Positions 25,375-32,630 of a DNA stretch of 48,344 bases are shown piece after piece. The position numbers were made by a program, and so were the translations under genes. This DNA is from Methanolinea sp. (GTDB lineage Archaea; Halobacteriota; Methanomicrobia; Methanomicrobiales; Methanospirillaceae): the NCBI GenBank assembly GCA_030019395.1, contig JASEES010000010.1:1-48344 (forward strand). Direction: 5' to 3'. A model generated the notes under the pieces. That model made no database searches. It was not told the origin of the DNA and saw nothing but the letters and a program-made list of their open reading frames with translations. The first letter of the stretch is position 1, and each line of letters begins with the position of its first letter.

Positions 25375-26349
25375 GTGGATCCTTTCAGGGATCTTTTACG
25401 GTGGTACAAATCATGGAGACAGCCCGGGTTACAGCAATGGGAAGGGGGTATCGCTATTCCTTCCGTTAAAAGGGATCGGGAACCTCATCCCGATTTGATG
25501 GAGGCTGCCCGCTCTTTCCAGAAGGACGAGGTGACGGAGTACCACATTTACCAGAGGCTCGCAGGCATGATGCGGGATGAAAGAAACGCCAGCGTCCTGC
25601 AGAAAATGGCCCGCGAGGAACTTGCTCATTCGCGGTTCTGGCAGAAAATTGCAGAGGTTGAAGAGGGACCGGACACCATTCGCGTCTGGTGGTATGTCAT
25701 CCTTGCAAAGCTCCTTGGAGTTACCTTTGCCATCAAGCTCATGGAGAGGGGCGAAGGCAGCACCATCAGGACATACCGTGCAGTGTCTGACCGTGTTCCG
25801 GGAATCGAAGAGGTCATATGGGATGAGGAACAGCACGAGAACTCGATCATTGCCATGATCTCCGAGGAAAAACTCCGTTACGTGGGCTCGATCGTCCTCG
25901 GGCTGAACGATGCCCTCGTTGAATTCACAGGGAGCCTCGCGGGTTTCACGTTTGCACTCCAGGATTCCCTGGTGATTGCTGCAGTGGGAAGTATCATGGG
26001 TATTGCTGCTGCCCTCTCGATGGCAGCATCAGAATACCTCTCCCGGAAATCAGATCGCAGTTCGCTGGATCCCATCAGGGCAGCACTTTACACGGGAGCT
26101 GCATACATCTTCACCGTCCTTGTGCTCGTCCTGCCATTCATCATGACTGCCAACCCTTTCCTTGCGTTCCTGATGACCCTGATCTGCGCAATTCTCATCA
26201 TCACCGGGTTTACCGGGTATACCTCGGTGACACTCGACCTCCCGTTCGGTCGGAGGTTTGCAGAGATGGCTGCCCTTTCTCTCGGGATTGCCGCAGTCTC
26301 GTTCCTCATCGGGGTCTTTATCCGCGTCTTCTTCAATGTGGAGGTATAG
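25375..26349 (+). CDS. Ferritin-like/VIT1 (CCC1) fusion transporter (MbfA/rubrerythrin-like)
   Basis: A 324-residue protein with an N-terminal rubrerythrin-like four-helix domain (residues 40-155) and a C-terminal VIT1/CCC1 membrane domain (about 165-324, five hydrophobic segments). In the ferritin part YHIYQRLAGMMRDERNASVL and EELAHSRFW, then WDEEQHENSII, supply Glu and His metal ligands. The membrane part has the VIT1 signature VLGLNDALVEFTGSLAGFTF and AASEYLSRKSDRS. Such fusions (MbfA-like) export or store iron or manganese. A GTG at 25375 opens the frame with AGGAG directly before it, which is unusually close; ATG at 25498 would still keep the ferritin domain. The exact start is uncertain. 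Confidence 0.85.
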   Translation: MDPFRDLLRWYKSWRQPGLQQWEGGIAIPSVKRDREPHPDLMEAARSFQKDEVTEYHIYQRLAGMMRDERNASVLQKMAREELAHSRFWQKIAEVEEGPDTIRVWWYVILAKLLGVTFAIKLMERGEGSTIRTYRAVSDRVPGIEEVIWDEEQHENSIIAMISEEKLRYVGSIVLGLNDALVEFTGSLAGFTFALQDSLVIAAVGSIMGIAAALSMAASEYLSRKSDRSSLDPIRAALYTGAAYIFTVLVLVLPFIMTANPFLAFLMTLICAILIITGFTGYTSVTLDLPFGRRFAEMAALSLGIAAVSFLIGVFIRVFFNVEV

Positions 26350-26449
26350 GCGGGTAGCCCGCAGGAACGATCGCCATGCCGGAAACGATAACGCGTAAAA
26401 AAAAAAGACCCCCTCTCTTTCATTCTGCTGAATGGCAAAACAGGCATAT

Positions 26450-26478
26450 TCCGGACAGTCCGGAGTACCAGTTTTTTT
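26450..26478. terminator. Hairpin with T-run between convergent genes
   Basis: TCCGGA-CAG-TCCGGA (26450-26464) is a perfect six-base hairpin and is followed by seven T (26472-26478). A run of ten A at 26396-26406 would be a T-run on the other strand. The two signals can end the transporter gene and the convergent regulator gene. Confidence 0.5.
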
Positions 26479-26542
26479 CAATACGGAAAAAACAGGGATT
26501 GTCCGGCCCGGCAGCCCGGTTGAAGGGTGACAAAAGGCCGGT

Positions 26543-26815
26543 TTAAGCGGTTTTTAACCTGTAGAGGGGTTTTCGTGCATCCCTGAAGTTGAACTTGGCG
26601 ATGATGAGGCCGCTCTCGCGCAGGCGTGACAGCGCATTGCGTATCGTCCGGGGCGAAAATGCCACGCGTCCGATGATCTCGTTCAGAGTCCTCTCCTTGC
26701 CGTCCGAGAGCAGCATGTAGACCGCCCTTGCAGATGATGGCAGGCAATCGATCGTGGTTACCTGCCTCCTCACCTCGATCCCGTCTGTCTGGGTCGGGGT
26801 TGATACCAGTGTCAT
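26543..26815 (-). CDS. Winged helix-turn-helix regulator
   Basis: A 90-residue protein, almost entirely a DNA-binding domain: RAVYMLLSDGKERTLNEII and then VAFSPRTIRNALSRLRESGL form the helix-turn-helix, and AKFNFRDARKPLYRLK the wing. It is close to small ArsR/MarR-like archaeal regulators and has no ligand domain. The start is clear, with AAGGAGA upstream. The gene is divergent from another HTH gene, and both promoter regions carry copies of the same repeat (see the operator entries), so mutual or shared regulation is likely. Confidence 0.82.
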   Translation of the reverse strand: MTLVSTPTQTDGIEVRRQVTTIDCLPSSARAVYMLLSDGKERTLNEIIGRVAFSPRTIRNALSRLRESGLIIAKFNFRDARKPLYRLKTA

Positions 26816-26838
26816 TGCACTTGTCTCCTTTTTTTAAT

Positions 26839-26850
26839 GTATATTCGTAC
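26839..26850. promoter_or_regulatory. Operator half-site before the winged-HTH gene
   Basis: GTATATTCGTAC lies 24-35 bases upstream of the minus-strand start codon. Its complement, GTACGAATATAC, matches ten of twelve bases of the left arm of the palindrome at 26945-26962, so the same protein may bind both sites. Confidence 0.45.
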
Positions 26851-26944
26851 GTCTCCCGGTGCCAGGGTCATCCCCGCCTGACACGGAGCGCATCCCCCGG
26901 CCTGATCATCCCATGGCGGGATTTTCCATCCACGGCATGAGATT

Positions 26945-26980
26945 GTTCGAATATATACGAACGTTTTAGTATATACGAAC
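26945..26980. promoter_or_regulatory. Palindromic operator plus direct-repeat half-site
   Basis: GTTCGAATATATACGAAC at 26945-26962 is a near-perfect palindrome. Its right half, TATATACGAAC, is repeated exactly at 26970-26980, 18 bases further on. Together with the copy at 26839-26850, three related sites lie between two divergent HTH genes, immediately upstream of the TATA region of the gene at 27033. Confidence 0.6.
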
Positions 26981-26985
26981 CATAT

Positions 26986-26996
26986 GTATTTATACT
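26986..26996 (+). promoter_or_regulatory. TATA box for the HTH-V4R gene
   Basis: An AT-rich TGTATTTATAC stretch lies about 40-50 bases before the GTG start at 27033 and just downstream of the repeated operator. The operator would therefore overlap or flank the factor B recognition site. Confidence 0.45.
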
Positions 26997-27032
26997 TTTT
27001 GTGACCATTTTCATGGGAGTGGAGGTTTGCAG

Positions 27033-27806
27033 GTGACCGGGTCCAATCATGATCAGGGCGATAAACAACGTTATATCCAGATCTGTACTTCGGAACGTGG
27101 ATTGAAGGCCATCGACAGCCCTCTCAAGGGGCAGATACTCGAGATGCTCGAAGCCGGTGAGATGGACTTCGAGGAGATCGTGACCCGGACAGGGAAGGCC
27201 AAGTCAACCATTTCCGTTCACCTCAAGGCGCTCAGCGAGGCAGGCATCACCGTCTCACGTCCCGATCCTTCGGATGCACGCCGCCGGCTCTTCTCCCTGA
27301 ACGGGAGAATCCTCATCCGGACCCTCGCCCTCGACCGTGACATGAAATGGGCCGACAATTTCTTCCCCGACAGGCTGCCCCCGGATGCAACGACCCGGGA
27401 CGTCTTCAGCTTCATCCTCACCGCGCTCCGCGTAAGCCTGATATCAGACGGGATCGAGATACATCCCATCCTTTCCCAGGCAGGGCGCCGGGCGGGAAAG
27501 GCAATCTACCACCTCGTCGAGGACGACGACACGCTTTCCTTTTTTTCCCGCATCTCGTGCTTCTGGGAGAAGTTCGGGCTTGGAAAGATGGAACTCGAGC
27601 GGGATGACCCCTTCACCATCGTCATCCGCGACTGCTTCGAATGCATGGACCTCCCCCTGACGGGAAAACCTGAATGTTCATTCGGGGGTGGTGTGCTCTC
27701 GGCCCTCTTTTCTGCACACCACGGCGAGGCCCGGGAAGCCATCGAGAAGAATTGTTATGCAACCGGGAGCAACCTCTGTCGGTTCGAAATCTGGAACGCA
27801 CGGTAA
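27033..27806 (+). CDS. ArsR-like HTH regulator with V4R domain
   Basis: A 257-residue regulator. Residues 20-85 contain a winged helix (LKGQILEMLEAGEMDFEEIV and GKAKSTISVHLKALSEAGIT, then the wing SDARRRLFSLN). After a linker, residues 120-257 form a V4R (4-vinyl reductase) domain ending in FECMDLPL and CYATGSNLCRFEI, a pattern of spaced cysteines that may bind metal or a small hydrophobic molecule. GTG at 27033 is chosen because GGAGG is seven bases upstream; a TTG at 27027 is too close to that site. It is the likely ligand-responsive member of the divergent regulator pair. Confidence 0.85.
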   Translation: MTGSNHDQGDKQRYIQICTSERGLKAIDSPLKGQILEMLEAGEMDFEEIVTRTGKAKSTISVHLKALSEAGITVSRPDPSDARRRLFSLNGRILIRTLALDRDMKWADNFFPDRLPPDATTRDVFSFILTALRVSLISDGIEIHPILSQAGRRAGKAIYHLVEDDDTLSFFSRISCFWEKFGLGKMELERDDPFTIVIRDCFECMDLPLTGKPECSFGGGVLSALFSAHHGEAREAIEKNCYATGSNLCRFEIWNAR

Positions 27807-28002
27807 ACGCACCTTCCCGACCGTTCCAAACTCCCTGTAACCAGGAGAACGAAGAGTGATGCGCTGCCGGTATACTTTCAATCCACATCTCCCACGCCGG
27901 TAAGGGGACCATGATTTGGTATCCTTACCCTGGAAAAAGAAGATCCTGCAACTGCCTTTTTTTGTAAAAGGAAAAGGTGGAAAATGGAACCTCGTGTCCC
28001 CA

Positions 28003-28085
28003 TGCGAGGGAGGGGATTTGAACCCCCGAACTCCTGCGAGAATGGACCCTAAATCCATCGCCTTTGACCTCTCGGCAACCCTCGC
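28003..28085 (-). tRNA. tRNA-Leu (UAG)
   Basis: The minus strand folds into a type II tRNA: acceptor GCGAGGG/CCCTCGC with discriminator A, a D-arm, an anticodon stem ATGGA/TCCAT with loop TTTAGGG (anticodon UAG, reading CUA), a long variable arm typical of tRNA-Leu, and the T-arm GGGGGTTCAAATCCCC. No CCA is encoded. A likely promoter, GATTTAATCCGG, lies about 30 bases upstream. Confidence 0.95.
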
Positions 28086-28250
28086 TCCATAATTATGTGA
28101 CTGGTCTTTCCGGATTAAATCATTGCCACCTCACTTTACGTTATTTTTGCGCTCCCGTTTCTCGTTGCATAACTGCACGAAATGAGAAAAAAAGCCAATA
28201 AAGCCAGATGCCACTTTTTTTTATCGTAAAAATATTATTCTGCGCAATTA

Positions 28251-28258
28251 TTATATAC
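28251..28258 (+). promoter_or_regulatory. TATA box before the structured leader
   Basis: TTATATAC stands in an AT-rich block. A start about 25 bases downstream, at 28280-28290, would place the first hairpin of the leader (from 28289) at the very 5' end of the RNA. Confidence 0.5.
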
Positions 28259-28288
28259 ATGGAGATTTAATAGAAATGTGCCATATAT

Positions 28289-28376
28289 GAGGGTCTGGTG
28301 AGAAAGACCAGTCTGATGACCCTGTAACCTTCAGCACCAGCAGGGTCAATGGCATCCCGAAGACCGGGTGAGATAA
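28289..28376 (+). ncRNA. Structured 5' leader with competing hairpins before a 59-codon gene
   Basis: Three hairpins can form: GGTCT/AGACC (28292-28296 with 28305-28309), GACCCTG/CAGGGTC (28318-28324 with 28341-28347, loop 16) and CCCG/CGGG (28356-28359 with 28365-28368). AGGGTC occurs twice, at 28290-28295 and 28342-28347, and both copies can pair with the single GACCCT at 28318-28323; only one pairing can exist at a time. The third hairpin covers GGTGA at 28367-28371, the ribosome binding site five bases before the ATG at 28377. That combination of alternative pairing and hidden ribosome binding site is how a riboswitch or attenuator works. I do not recognise a known riboswitch consensus. 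Confidence 0.5.
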
Positions 28377-28556
28377 ATGGTGAGGAATGTCAACCAGGAA
28401 GACCAGGGGCAGGAGAATGTTGCTGACTGTTCGCCACCTTTCAGTCAGGCACTGCCGGATGGTGATGATTCCCTCCTACGAATGAAGATCCTTGAGAAAC
28501 TTGACACTGAGGATGTACGGGATGTCTTAAAAGGCCTGCATACCGGACCTTTGTAA
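28377..28556 (+). CDS. 59-residue hypothetical protein behind the structured leader
   Basis: A short reading frame from ATG at 28377 to TAA at 28554-28556, preceded by the ribosome binding site GGTGA (28367-28371). The protein is acidic and polar in its first 35 residues (many Asp, Glu, Gln), then has a probable helix LLRMKILEKLDTEDVRDVLK and the end GLHTGPL. There is no membrane segment and no family that I recognise. The codon use is as in neighbouring genes. It is the first gene after a well-placed promoter and structured leader, which is the main support that it is translated; the leader could instead serve trkH. Confidence 0.5.
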   Translation: MVRNVNQEDQGQENVADCSPPFSQALPDGDDSLLRMKILEKLDTEDVRDVLKGLHTGPL

Positions 28557-28595
28557 CTTCATATATGGTATCTTTTCTGCTTTTTATGGCAGGAA

Positions 28596-28625
28596 GGGGC
28601 TGACCGGGAGACATACTACAGCCCC
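28596..28625 (+). other. Stem-loop in the leader of trkH
   Basis: GGGGCTG (28596-28602) and CAGCCCC (28619-28625) form a perfect seven-base stem with a 16-base loop, in the roughly 190-base gap between the 59-codon gene and trkH. A T-rich CTGCTTTTTATGGCAG just upstream may end the preceding transcript. The rest of the gap shows another GC-rich repeat (CCCGGG, 28626 region) but no gene. Confidence 0.35.
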
Positions 28626-28743
28626 CCGGGTCCCCGGGAACAGCCTGAACTTGACCCTCCTTTTCTTGCACCCTTCCCACGGCATGGGGGCTCTGCCAAC
28701 CGGGGAGAAACAAGATAACATCGTCCACCAAACGTGATCCATC

Positions 28744-30216
28744 ATGAAGAGGCTGGAGACCCTGGCCATCATCGCCCATGACATGGGGGCCATCTTCGAG
28801 TTCCTCGGTTTGATCACTCTCCTGCCCTTCCTCGTGGTGGTCGTATTCGGGGAATGGGACATGTTTCTGCCGATGGTTTCGGTCCCCCTCACGTTCGGTC
28901 TCCTTGGCCTACTCATCTCGCATATACCCCGGAAGGAGTACGTGCCGCAGCTCTCGGTTGCCCTCACCGCGGTTGCACTCATTTGGGTAGCAGTTGCCCT
29001 GATCGGGAGCTTTCCCTTCGTTTTAGGGATGCATATGAGCTGGACGGACAGCATCTTTGAGTCGATGTCAGGGTGGACGGGGACAGGTTTTTCAGTCATC
29101 GATAATCTGGATACGACTCCCAAGACTCTCCTCTTCTGGCGATCGTTCATGCAGTGGCTCGGGGGTATCGGGGTCATTGCCTTCGGTATCGCGATGCTTT
29201 CCCGGTCCGGGCTGACCCAGCACCAGCTCTACCGGGCCGAGGGGAGATCAGAGGATCTCATGCCAAACGTCGTCTCCACGGGAAGGAGGATGTGGGTGAT
29301 TTATGTCTTCCTCACCGTGGTGTTCACAGGCATGGTCATGTTTGCAGGAATACCCCTGTGGGATGCCCTCAACCTCGTCATGGTCAGCCTTGCTACGGGA
29401 GGTTTTTCCCTCCATAATGCGGGTGTTTCCTACTACGATAATGCCCTCCTCGAGATCCTCCTCATCCCTGTCATGCTTGCAGGTGCACTGCCCTTCAAGC
29501 TCTATTTCCTGATATACAGGGGAAAAATACGGCCGTTTCTCCAGGACCGCGTGGTCTGGCTCATCCTCTTTCTCGCCCTTGCCGGATCTCTGATCGTCAC
29601 CATCGACCTGCACCTCTTCAACGGCCTTCCCCTTGAAACAGCCGTCCGCCAGGGCTTTTTCTGCACGGTATCAGGCCTTACGTGCTGCGGGCTGCAGAAC
29701 TCGAACCTCCAGTGGATCGCCTCGCCCCTCATCATCATCAGTCTCCTCATGATGATCGGGGGGGCTGCCGGAAGTACATCGGGGGGTATCAAGGCAAACC
29801 GTGTCATCCTTGGCTACGAGGGTCTCGTATGGTGGTTCAGGCGTTTCTTCTCGCGGGGCAGGGTCATTGTTCCCTTCCGGCACGAGGGCCGGGCCATCCC
29901 GAGGCGGATATCTGACGTGGAACTCTCCAAGAACATGCTGATCATTGTCCTTTATGTCCTGACCATCTTTCTTGCAACGGTCATCAGCCTGCACCTTGCA
30001 CCAACCGGGTTTAGGACGCATCAGGTCATCTTCGAGGAAATATCCGCGATGAGCAACGTCGGGCTCGGACTCGGATACCTGACTCCGGCAAGCCCGCTCC
30101 CGATCAAATGGGTCTTCATCTTCCTGATGTGGACAGGCAGGCTCGAGATCATCCCGGTTCTCATCCTTGCCATGGGGCTGATCCGGGGATTCGAACCCCG
30201 GATAAAGGGGAAATAG
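28744..30216 (+). CDS. trkH: Trk/Ktr potassium uptake protein, channel subunit
   Basis: A 490-residue K+ channel-like subunit with four MPM units. The pore loops each keep the selectivity glycine: SGWTGTGFSV (about 109-118), LATGGFSLH, SGLTCCGLQN and SNVGLGLGY. GGAAGSTSGGIKANR is the conserved TrkH intramembrane loop. The start ATG is preceded by GTGATC, which complements the archaeal 16S 3' end. No TrkA/KtrA partner lies nearby, so one must be elsewhere. It follows a long leader with a stem-loop. Potassium import at the expense of the membrane potential fits the ion-handling theme of the window. Confidence 0.93.
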   Translation: MKRLETLAIIAHDMGAIFEFLGLITLLPFLVVVVFGEWDMFLPMVSVPLTFGLLGLLISHIPRKEYVPQLSVALTAVALIWVAVALIGSFPFVLGMHMSWTDSIFESMSGWTGTGFSVIDNLDTTPKTLLFWRSFMQWLGGIGVIAFGIAMLSRSGLTQHQLYRAEGRSEDLMPNVVSTGRRMWVIYVFLTVVFTGMVMFAGIPLWDALNLVMVSLATGGFSLHNAGVSYYDNALLEILLIPVMLAGALPFKLYFLIYRGKIRPFLQDRVVWLILFLALAGSLIVTIDLHLFNGLPLETAVRQGFFCTVSGLTCCGLQNSNLQWIASPLIIISLLMMIGGAAGSTSGGIKANRVILGYEGLVWWFRRFFSRGRVIVPFRHEGRAIPRRISDVELSKNMLIIVLYVLTIFLATVISLHLAPTGFRTHQVIFEEISAMSNVGLGLGYLTPASPLPIKWVFIFLMWTGRLEIIPVLILAMGLIRGFEPRIKGK

Positions 30217-30294
30217 GTTCCACCGCAACCTCTTCCTTCTCTCCCTGCAGGCCACCACCGGACAGGAATCTCCCCCCCTATCAAAACGCCCTGA

Positions 30295-30311
30295 TTGGCG
30301 TTGAATGCCAA
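30295..30311. promoter_or_regulatory. Inverted repeat upstream of the Eha-Fwd promoter
   Basis: TTGGC and GCCAA are five-base arms around seven bases (30295-30311), just upstream of the AT-rich ATATTAT promoter stretch and 53 bases before the first Eha start. The placement is that of a regulator binding site; which regulator is unknown. Confidence 0.45.
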
Positions 30312-30315
30312 AAAC

Positions 30316-30325
30316 AAAATATTAT
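30316..30325 (+). promoter_or_regulatory. Likely TATA box of the Eha-Fwd operon
   Basis: AAATATTATT in an AT-rich block (30310-30326) lies about 40 bases before the ATG at 30364 and is the only promoter-like sequence before the first of the overlapping Eha genes. Confidence 0.45.
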
Positions 30326-30363
30326 TCACCTTCAGCCCTAATCCCTAATACGTTGACGGCCCG

Positions 30364-30861
30364 ATGGATACCGTTCTCCTGACCACCGTGCATATCCTGG
30401 TTGCAGCAGCCGTCTGCTGGCTCAATTTTATCACGATAGATATGTTCTTCAAGCTCCCCGAAAAAGGGGGGGTTGTCGGGGCCACTGCCATCGCCCGGCA
30501 CATCGAGGCCGGTGGAGGATCGCTGGAAGGTGGCACGATGATGGGGAACATCGTCTCCTCGCCCGACGCATCTGCAGGCACTCTCCTTGCTGCCTGCGGA
30601 GTCTTCATTGCAGGCATCCCCGGCGGACTGCTGGCAGCACTCCTCGTCTTCATCGGTAACCGCATCTGCCACGACAGGGGATATGCAGGGACGACGGGCT
30701 GCCTGACGGCAACCTTTCTCATCTATGGGTTCACCCTCGCCGGGTTCTCTGCCGCGGAGTTCATCGCCGGGATGGTGATTGCAATCCTGTCCATCCAGGG
30801 AATATCCCACGTGTACGCAAGCAGGCTTCTTTCCACGATATGGAAGGTGAGGTGGGGATGA
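30364..30861 (+). CDS. ehaB: Energy-converting hydrogenase Eha, EhaB-like membrane subunit
   Basis: A 165-residue membrane protein with three or four hydrophobic segments (residues 5-28, 75-97, 105-160). It is the first gene of a long overlapping operon whose later genes are unmistakably Eha. Its size and its position just before the EhaC-like gene match EhaB of Methanothermobacter. The glycine-rich loop GATAIARHIEAGGGSLEGG between the first two segments is distinctive. No EhaA-like gene precedes it. The subunit belongs to the ion-translocating membrane arm. It overlaps the next gene (ATGA). Confidence 0.75.
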   Translation: MDTVLLTTVHILVAAAVCWLNFITIDMFFKLPEKGGVVGATAIARHIEAGGGSLEGGTMMGNIVSSPDASAGTLLAACGVFIAGIPGGLLAALLVFIGNRICHDRGYAGTTGCLTATFLIYGFTLAGFSAAEFIAGMVIAILSIQGISHVYASRLLSTIWKVRWG

Positions 30862-31112
30862 CACCGGCCGATATGGCACTGGTCCTCTGCGGGACAGTTG
30901 CCCTGTACGCAGGTGTTCGTGTTGCGCTTGAACCGGACACTCTCCGGAAACTTCCCTTCCTCAACGTGCTCTCCTTTGCGATCACGGGTCTCATCGCGCT
31001 CCTCCTGCCCCACCCCCTGGGTATCGTGGCTGCCGCGGCCTACTTCGTCGGGTCGACGCTCGAATCAAACGCCATTGCAAGCACGTATGCCGGGGGTCTC
31101 GATCGCGGATGA
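30858..31112 (+). CDS. ehaC: Eha membrane subunit C-like (DUF2109-like)
   Basis: An 84-residue protein with three hydrophobic segments. Its size and the position between the EhaB-like and EhaD-like genes match EhaC. The start ATG at 30858 overlaps the preceding stop by four bases, and the frame could only be extended by six codons to 30840. This small subunit is part of the membrane arm; it has no catalytic residues and the name rests on order and size. Confidence 0.7.
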   Translation: MTPADMALVLCGTVALYAGVRVALEPDTLRKLPFLNVLSFAITGLIALLLPHPLGIVAAAAYFVGSTLESNAIASTYAGGLDRG

Positions 31113-31339
31113 ATGAAACAGTCATCGTCGTACTTGCAGCCCTGGCCGTGCTGGGGTGCGTCCTTGCCATCCGGGAAAGCGATCCGTACCGGAAACTGAT
31201 AGCGCTCTCGCTCATCGTCGGCGGGACCATCCCCTTCATCGTGGACAGGGGACTCCTCGACGTGGCCATTGCCGTGGCACTCATCTTTCCCCTCTCGACC
31301 ATTTTCATCCTGATGGCATGCCCGGGGGGAGAGCCATGA
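31109..31339 (+). CDS. ehaD: Eha membrane subunit D-like (DUF2108-like)
   Basis: A 76-residue protein with two hydrophobic segments joined by a short polar loop (AIRESDPYRKLIALSLIVGG), resembling the MnhC/MrpC-like part of energy-converting hydrogenases. It overlaps both neighbours by four bases. The name EhaD is based on size and gene order. Confidence 0.7.
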   Translation: MNETVIVVLAALAVLGCVLAIRESDPYRKLIALSLIVGGTIPFIVDRGLLDVAIAVALIFPLSTIFILMACPGGEP

Positions 31340-31575
31340 CCCCCGAGTTCCTCATCGGGCTGTTCCTCATCCTCGCAGGTACAGTGGGGACTGCCTTTCC
31401 AAAGCCGAAGACCTACCTGAACAGGCTGATCAACCTCGAGATCCCGGGGATTGGAATACTCCTCGTGATGCTCTCGTATAACGAGGCACTCGCCCTTTTG
31501 ACATACGGTGGCGTTTCTGCCCTGAGTGTCTTCATCTTCGTCAGGGTTCTCCAGAAGAGGGAGGGAAAAACGTGA
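31336..31575 (+). CDS. ehaE: Eha membrane subunit E-like (DUF2107-like)
   Basis: A 79-residue protein: a first helix (IGLFLILAGTVGTAF), then KPKTYLNRLINLEIPGIGI, a polar loop seen in EhaE, then two hydrophobic stretches. The ATG at 31336 overlaps the preceding stop (ATGA); a longer open frame upstream is a shadow of ehaD. Part of the membrane arm of the hydrogenase; order and size support EhaE. Confidence 0.72.
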   Translation: MTPEFLIGLFLILAGTVGTAFPKPKTYLNRLINLEIPGIGILLVMLSYNEALALLTYGGVSALSVFIFVRVLQKREGKT

Positions 31576-32021
31576 TCATCCAGAAAATATCACGGATCCT
31601 CTCCAACTACGACAACATTCTCCCCCTCTTTGCCGGGGCATGTGCAATCCTCGCTGTCATTGCACTCCTCTCTCTTCCCCTCCCCTATTTCGAGGACCAG
31701 CTCTATCCCAAGCAGATCGTCCCGGGCAGCACACTGAACCCCTATGACAGGGGCGGCCCGCCGTTCACGCAGGCTGACATCAGGCTCCAGTACCCGCAAA
31801 ATTCGCCAACGGCAGGCTACGTGACTGCATACCTCACCCCCTTCTCGCTCTTCCTCTCCCGGACCACGATGTACATGGGCACGACGATTGTTGCACACCC
31901 GGGCGGCATCCTCGACGAAATCCTCTACAACACGCGGGGGCTTGACACTGTGGTCGAACCGACAATCCTCTTCATCTCGTTTGCCATCGCTGCCTACATA
32001 TTCCACAGGCGGGAGGACTAG
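31572..32021 (+). CDS. ehaF: Eha membrane subunit F-like (DUF2106-like)
   Basis: A 149-residue membrane protein beginning with GTG at 31572, which overlaps the ehaE stop. One hydrophobic segment lies at residues 20-42, a second near 85-105, and a third at 128-145. Between them is a proline-rich external loop (YPQNSPTAGYVTAYLTPFSL). Size and order match EhaF. It is a membrane-arm subunit without recognised catalytic residues. Confidence 0.72.
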   Translation: MIIQKISRILSNYDNILPLFAGACAILAVIALLSLPLPYFEDQLYPKQIVPGSTLNPYDRGGPPFTQADIRLQYPQNSPTAGYVTAYLTPFSLFLSRTTMYMGTTIVAHPGGILDEILYNTRGLDTVVEPTILFISFAIAAYIFHRRED

Positions 32022-32024
32022 GAG

Positions 32025-32630
32025 ATGGCATGGAATGAGTACTCATTCGGTCTCCTCGTCGTCTTCCTCGCTGCCCTTGTTGGATTCATGGCACTCGCAC
32101 GGGAACGCGATGACCTGCACAAGCTCCTCCTCGTCGATCTCGTGGAGGTCGCCTCGATCGCCGTCATCGCACTCCTCGGGACCGACCTTGCCGAGGCACT
32201 CATCCTGCCGGGACTTGTCGTCGGTATCGCCGAGCTCCTCGCCCTCTCGCAGCTCTACATCGCCAAGGAGGGGCTCGCAGGTGTTCCCCCAAGGGGGCTC
32301 AACATCGAGGTCGTGCAAAAGTCCCCTGCAACCGTGATCATCCCCGGTTTCCTCGTCGTTTACGGGATCGTCCTCTCGGGGTTCACGGGCGGGGGGATCG
32401 CTGCCCTCGGCCTCGTCTTCTACTTCATGAGCCACAGGTTCCTCGGCGACTTCCACGTGCTGGAACTCGCGAGCGGGATCTCCTGGGCACTCTGGGTCGC
32501 AGCGTTCTTCGTCTTCATGTTCGCGCCGGCGTTCTGGTTCCTGGCGCTGATGGGAGCTGCGGTCGGCATCCTCCTCAAGGTTATCACGAAAATTTCGCTC
32601 GTGGGAGTCATGTGGGGTGAGGCGGAATGA
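32025..32630 (+). CDS. ehaG: Eha membrane subunit G-like (DUF2105-like)
   Basis: A 201-residue membrane protein with five or six hydrophobic segments. It contains ALARERDDLHKLLLVDLVEV, a charged loop resembling the MnhB/NuoJ-like regions of energy-converting hydrogenases. Only three bases separate it from the preceding gene and its stop overlaps the next start by four. The EhaG name rests on size and order. Confidence 0.72.
   Translation: MAWNEYSFGLLVVFLAALVGFMALARERDDLHKLLLVDLVEVASIAVIALLGTDLAEALILPGLVVGIAELLALSQLYIAKEGLAGVPPRGLNIEVVQKSPATVIIPGFLVVYGIVLSGFTGGGIAALGLVFYFMSHRFLGDFHVLELASGISWALWVAAFFVFMFAPAFWFLALMGAAVGILLKVITKISLVGVMWGEAE

Noticed and set aside
28289-28376. Known riboswitch (fluoride, c-di-AMP, SAM, TPP, cobalamin)
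   Set aside because: The conserved cores of these classes are not present as far as I can see; it remains an unclassified structured leader. It also has a TGATGA like a C box, but no full C/D box arrangement.
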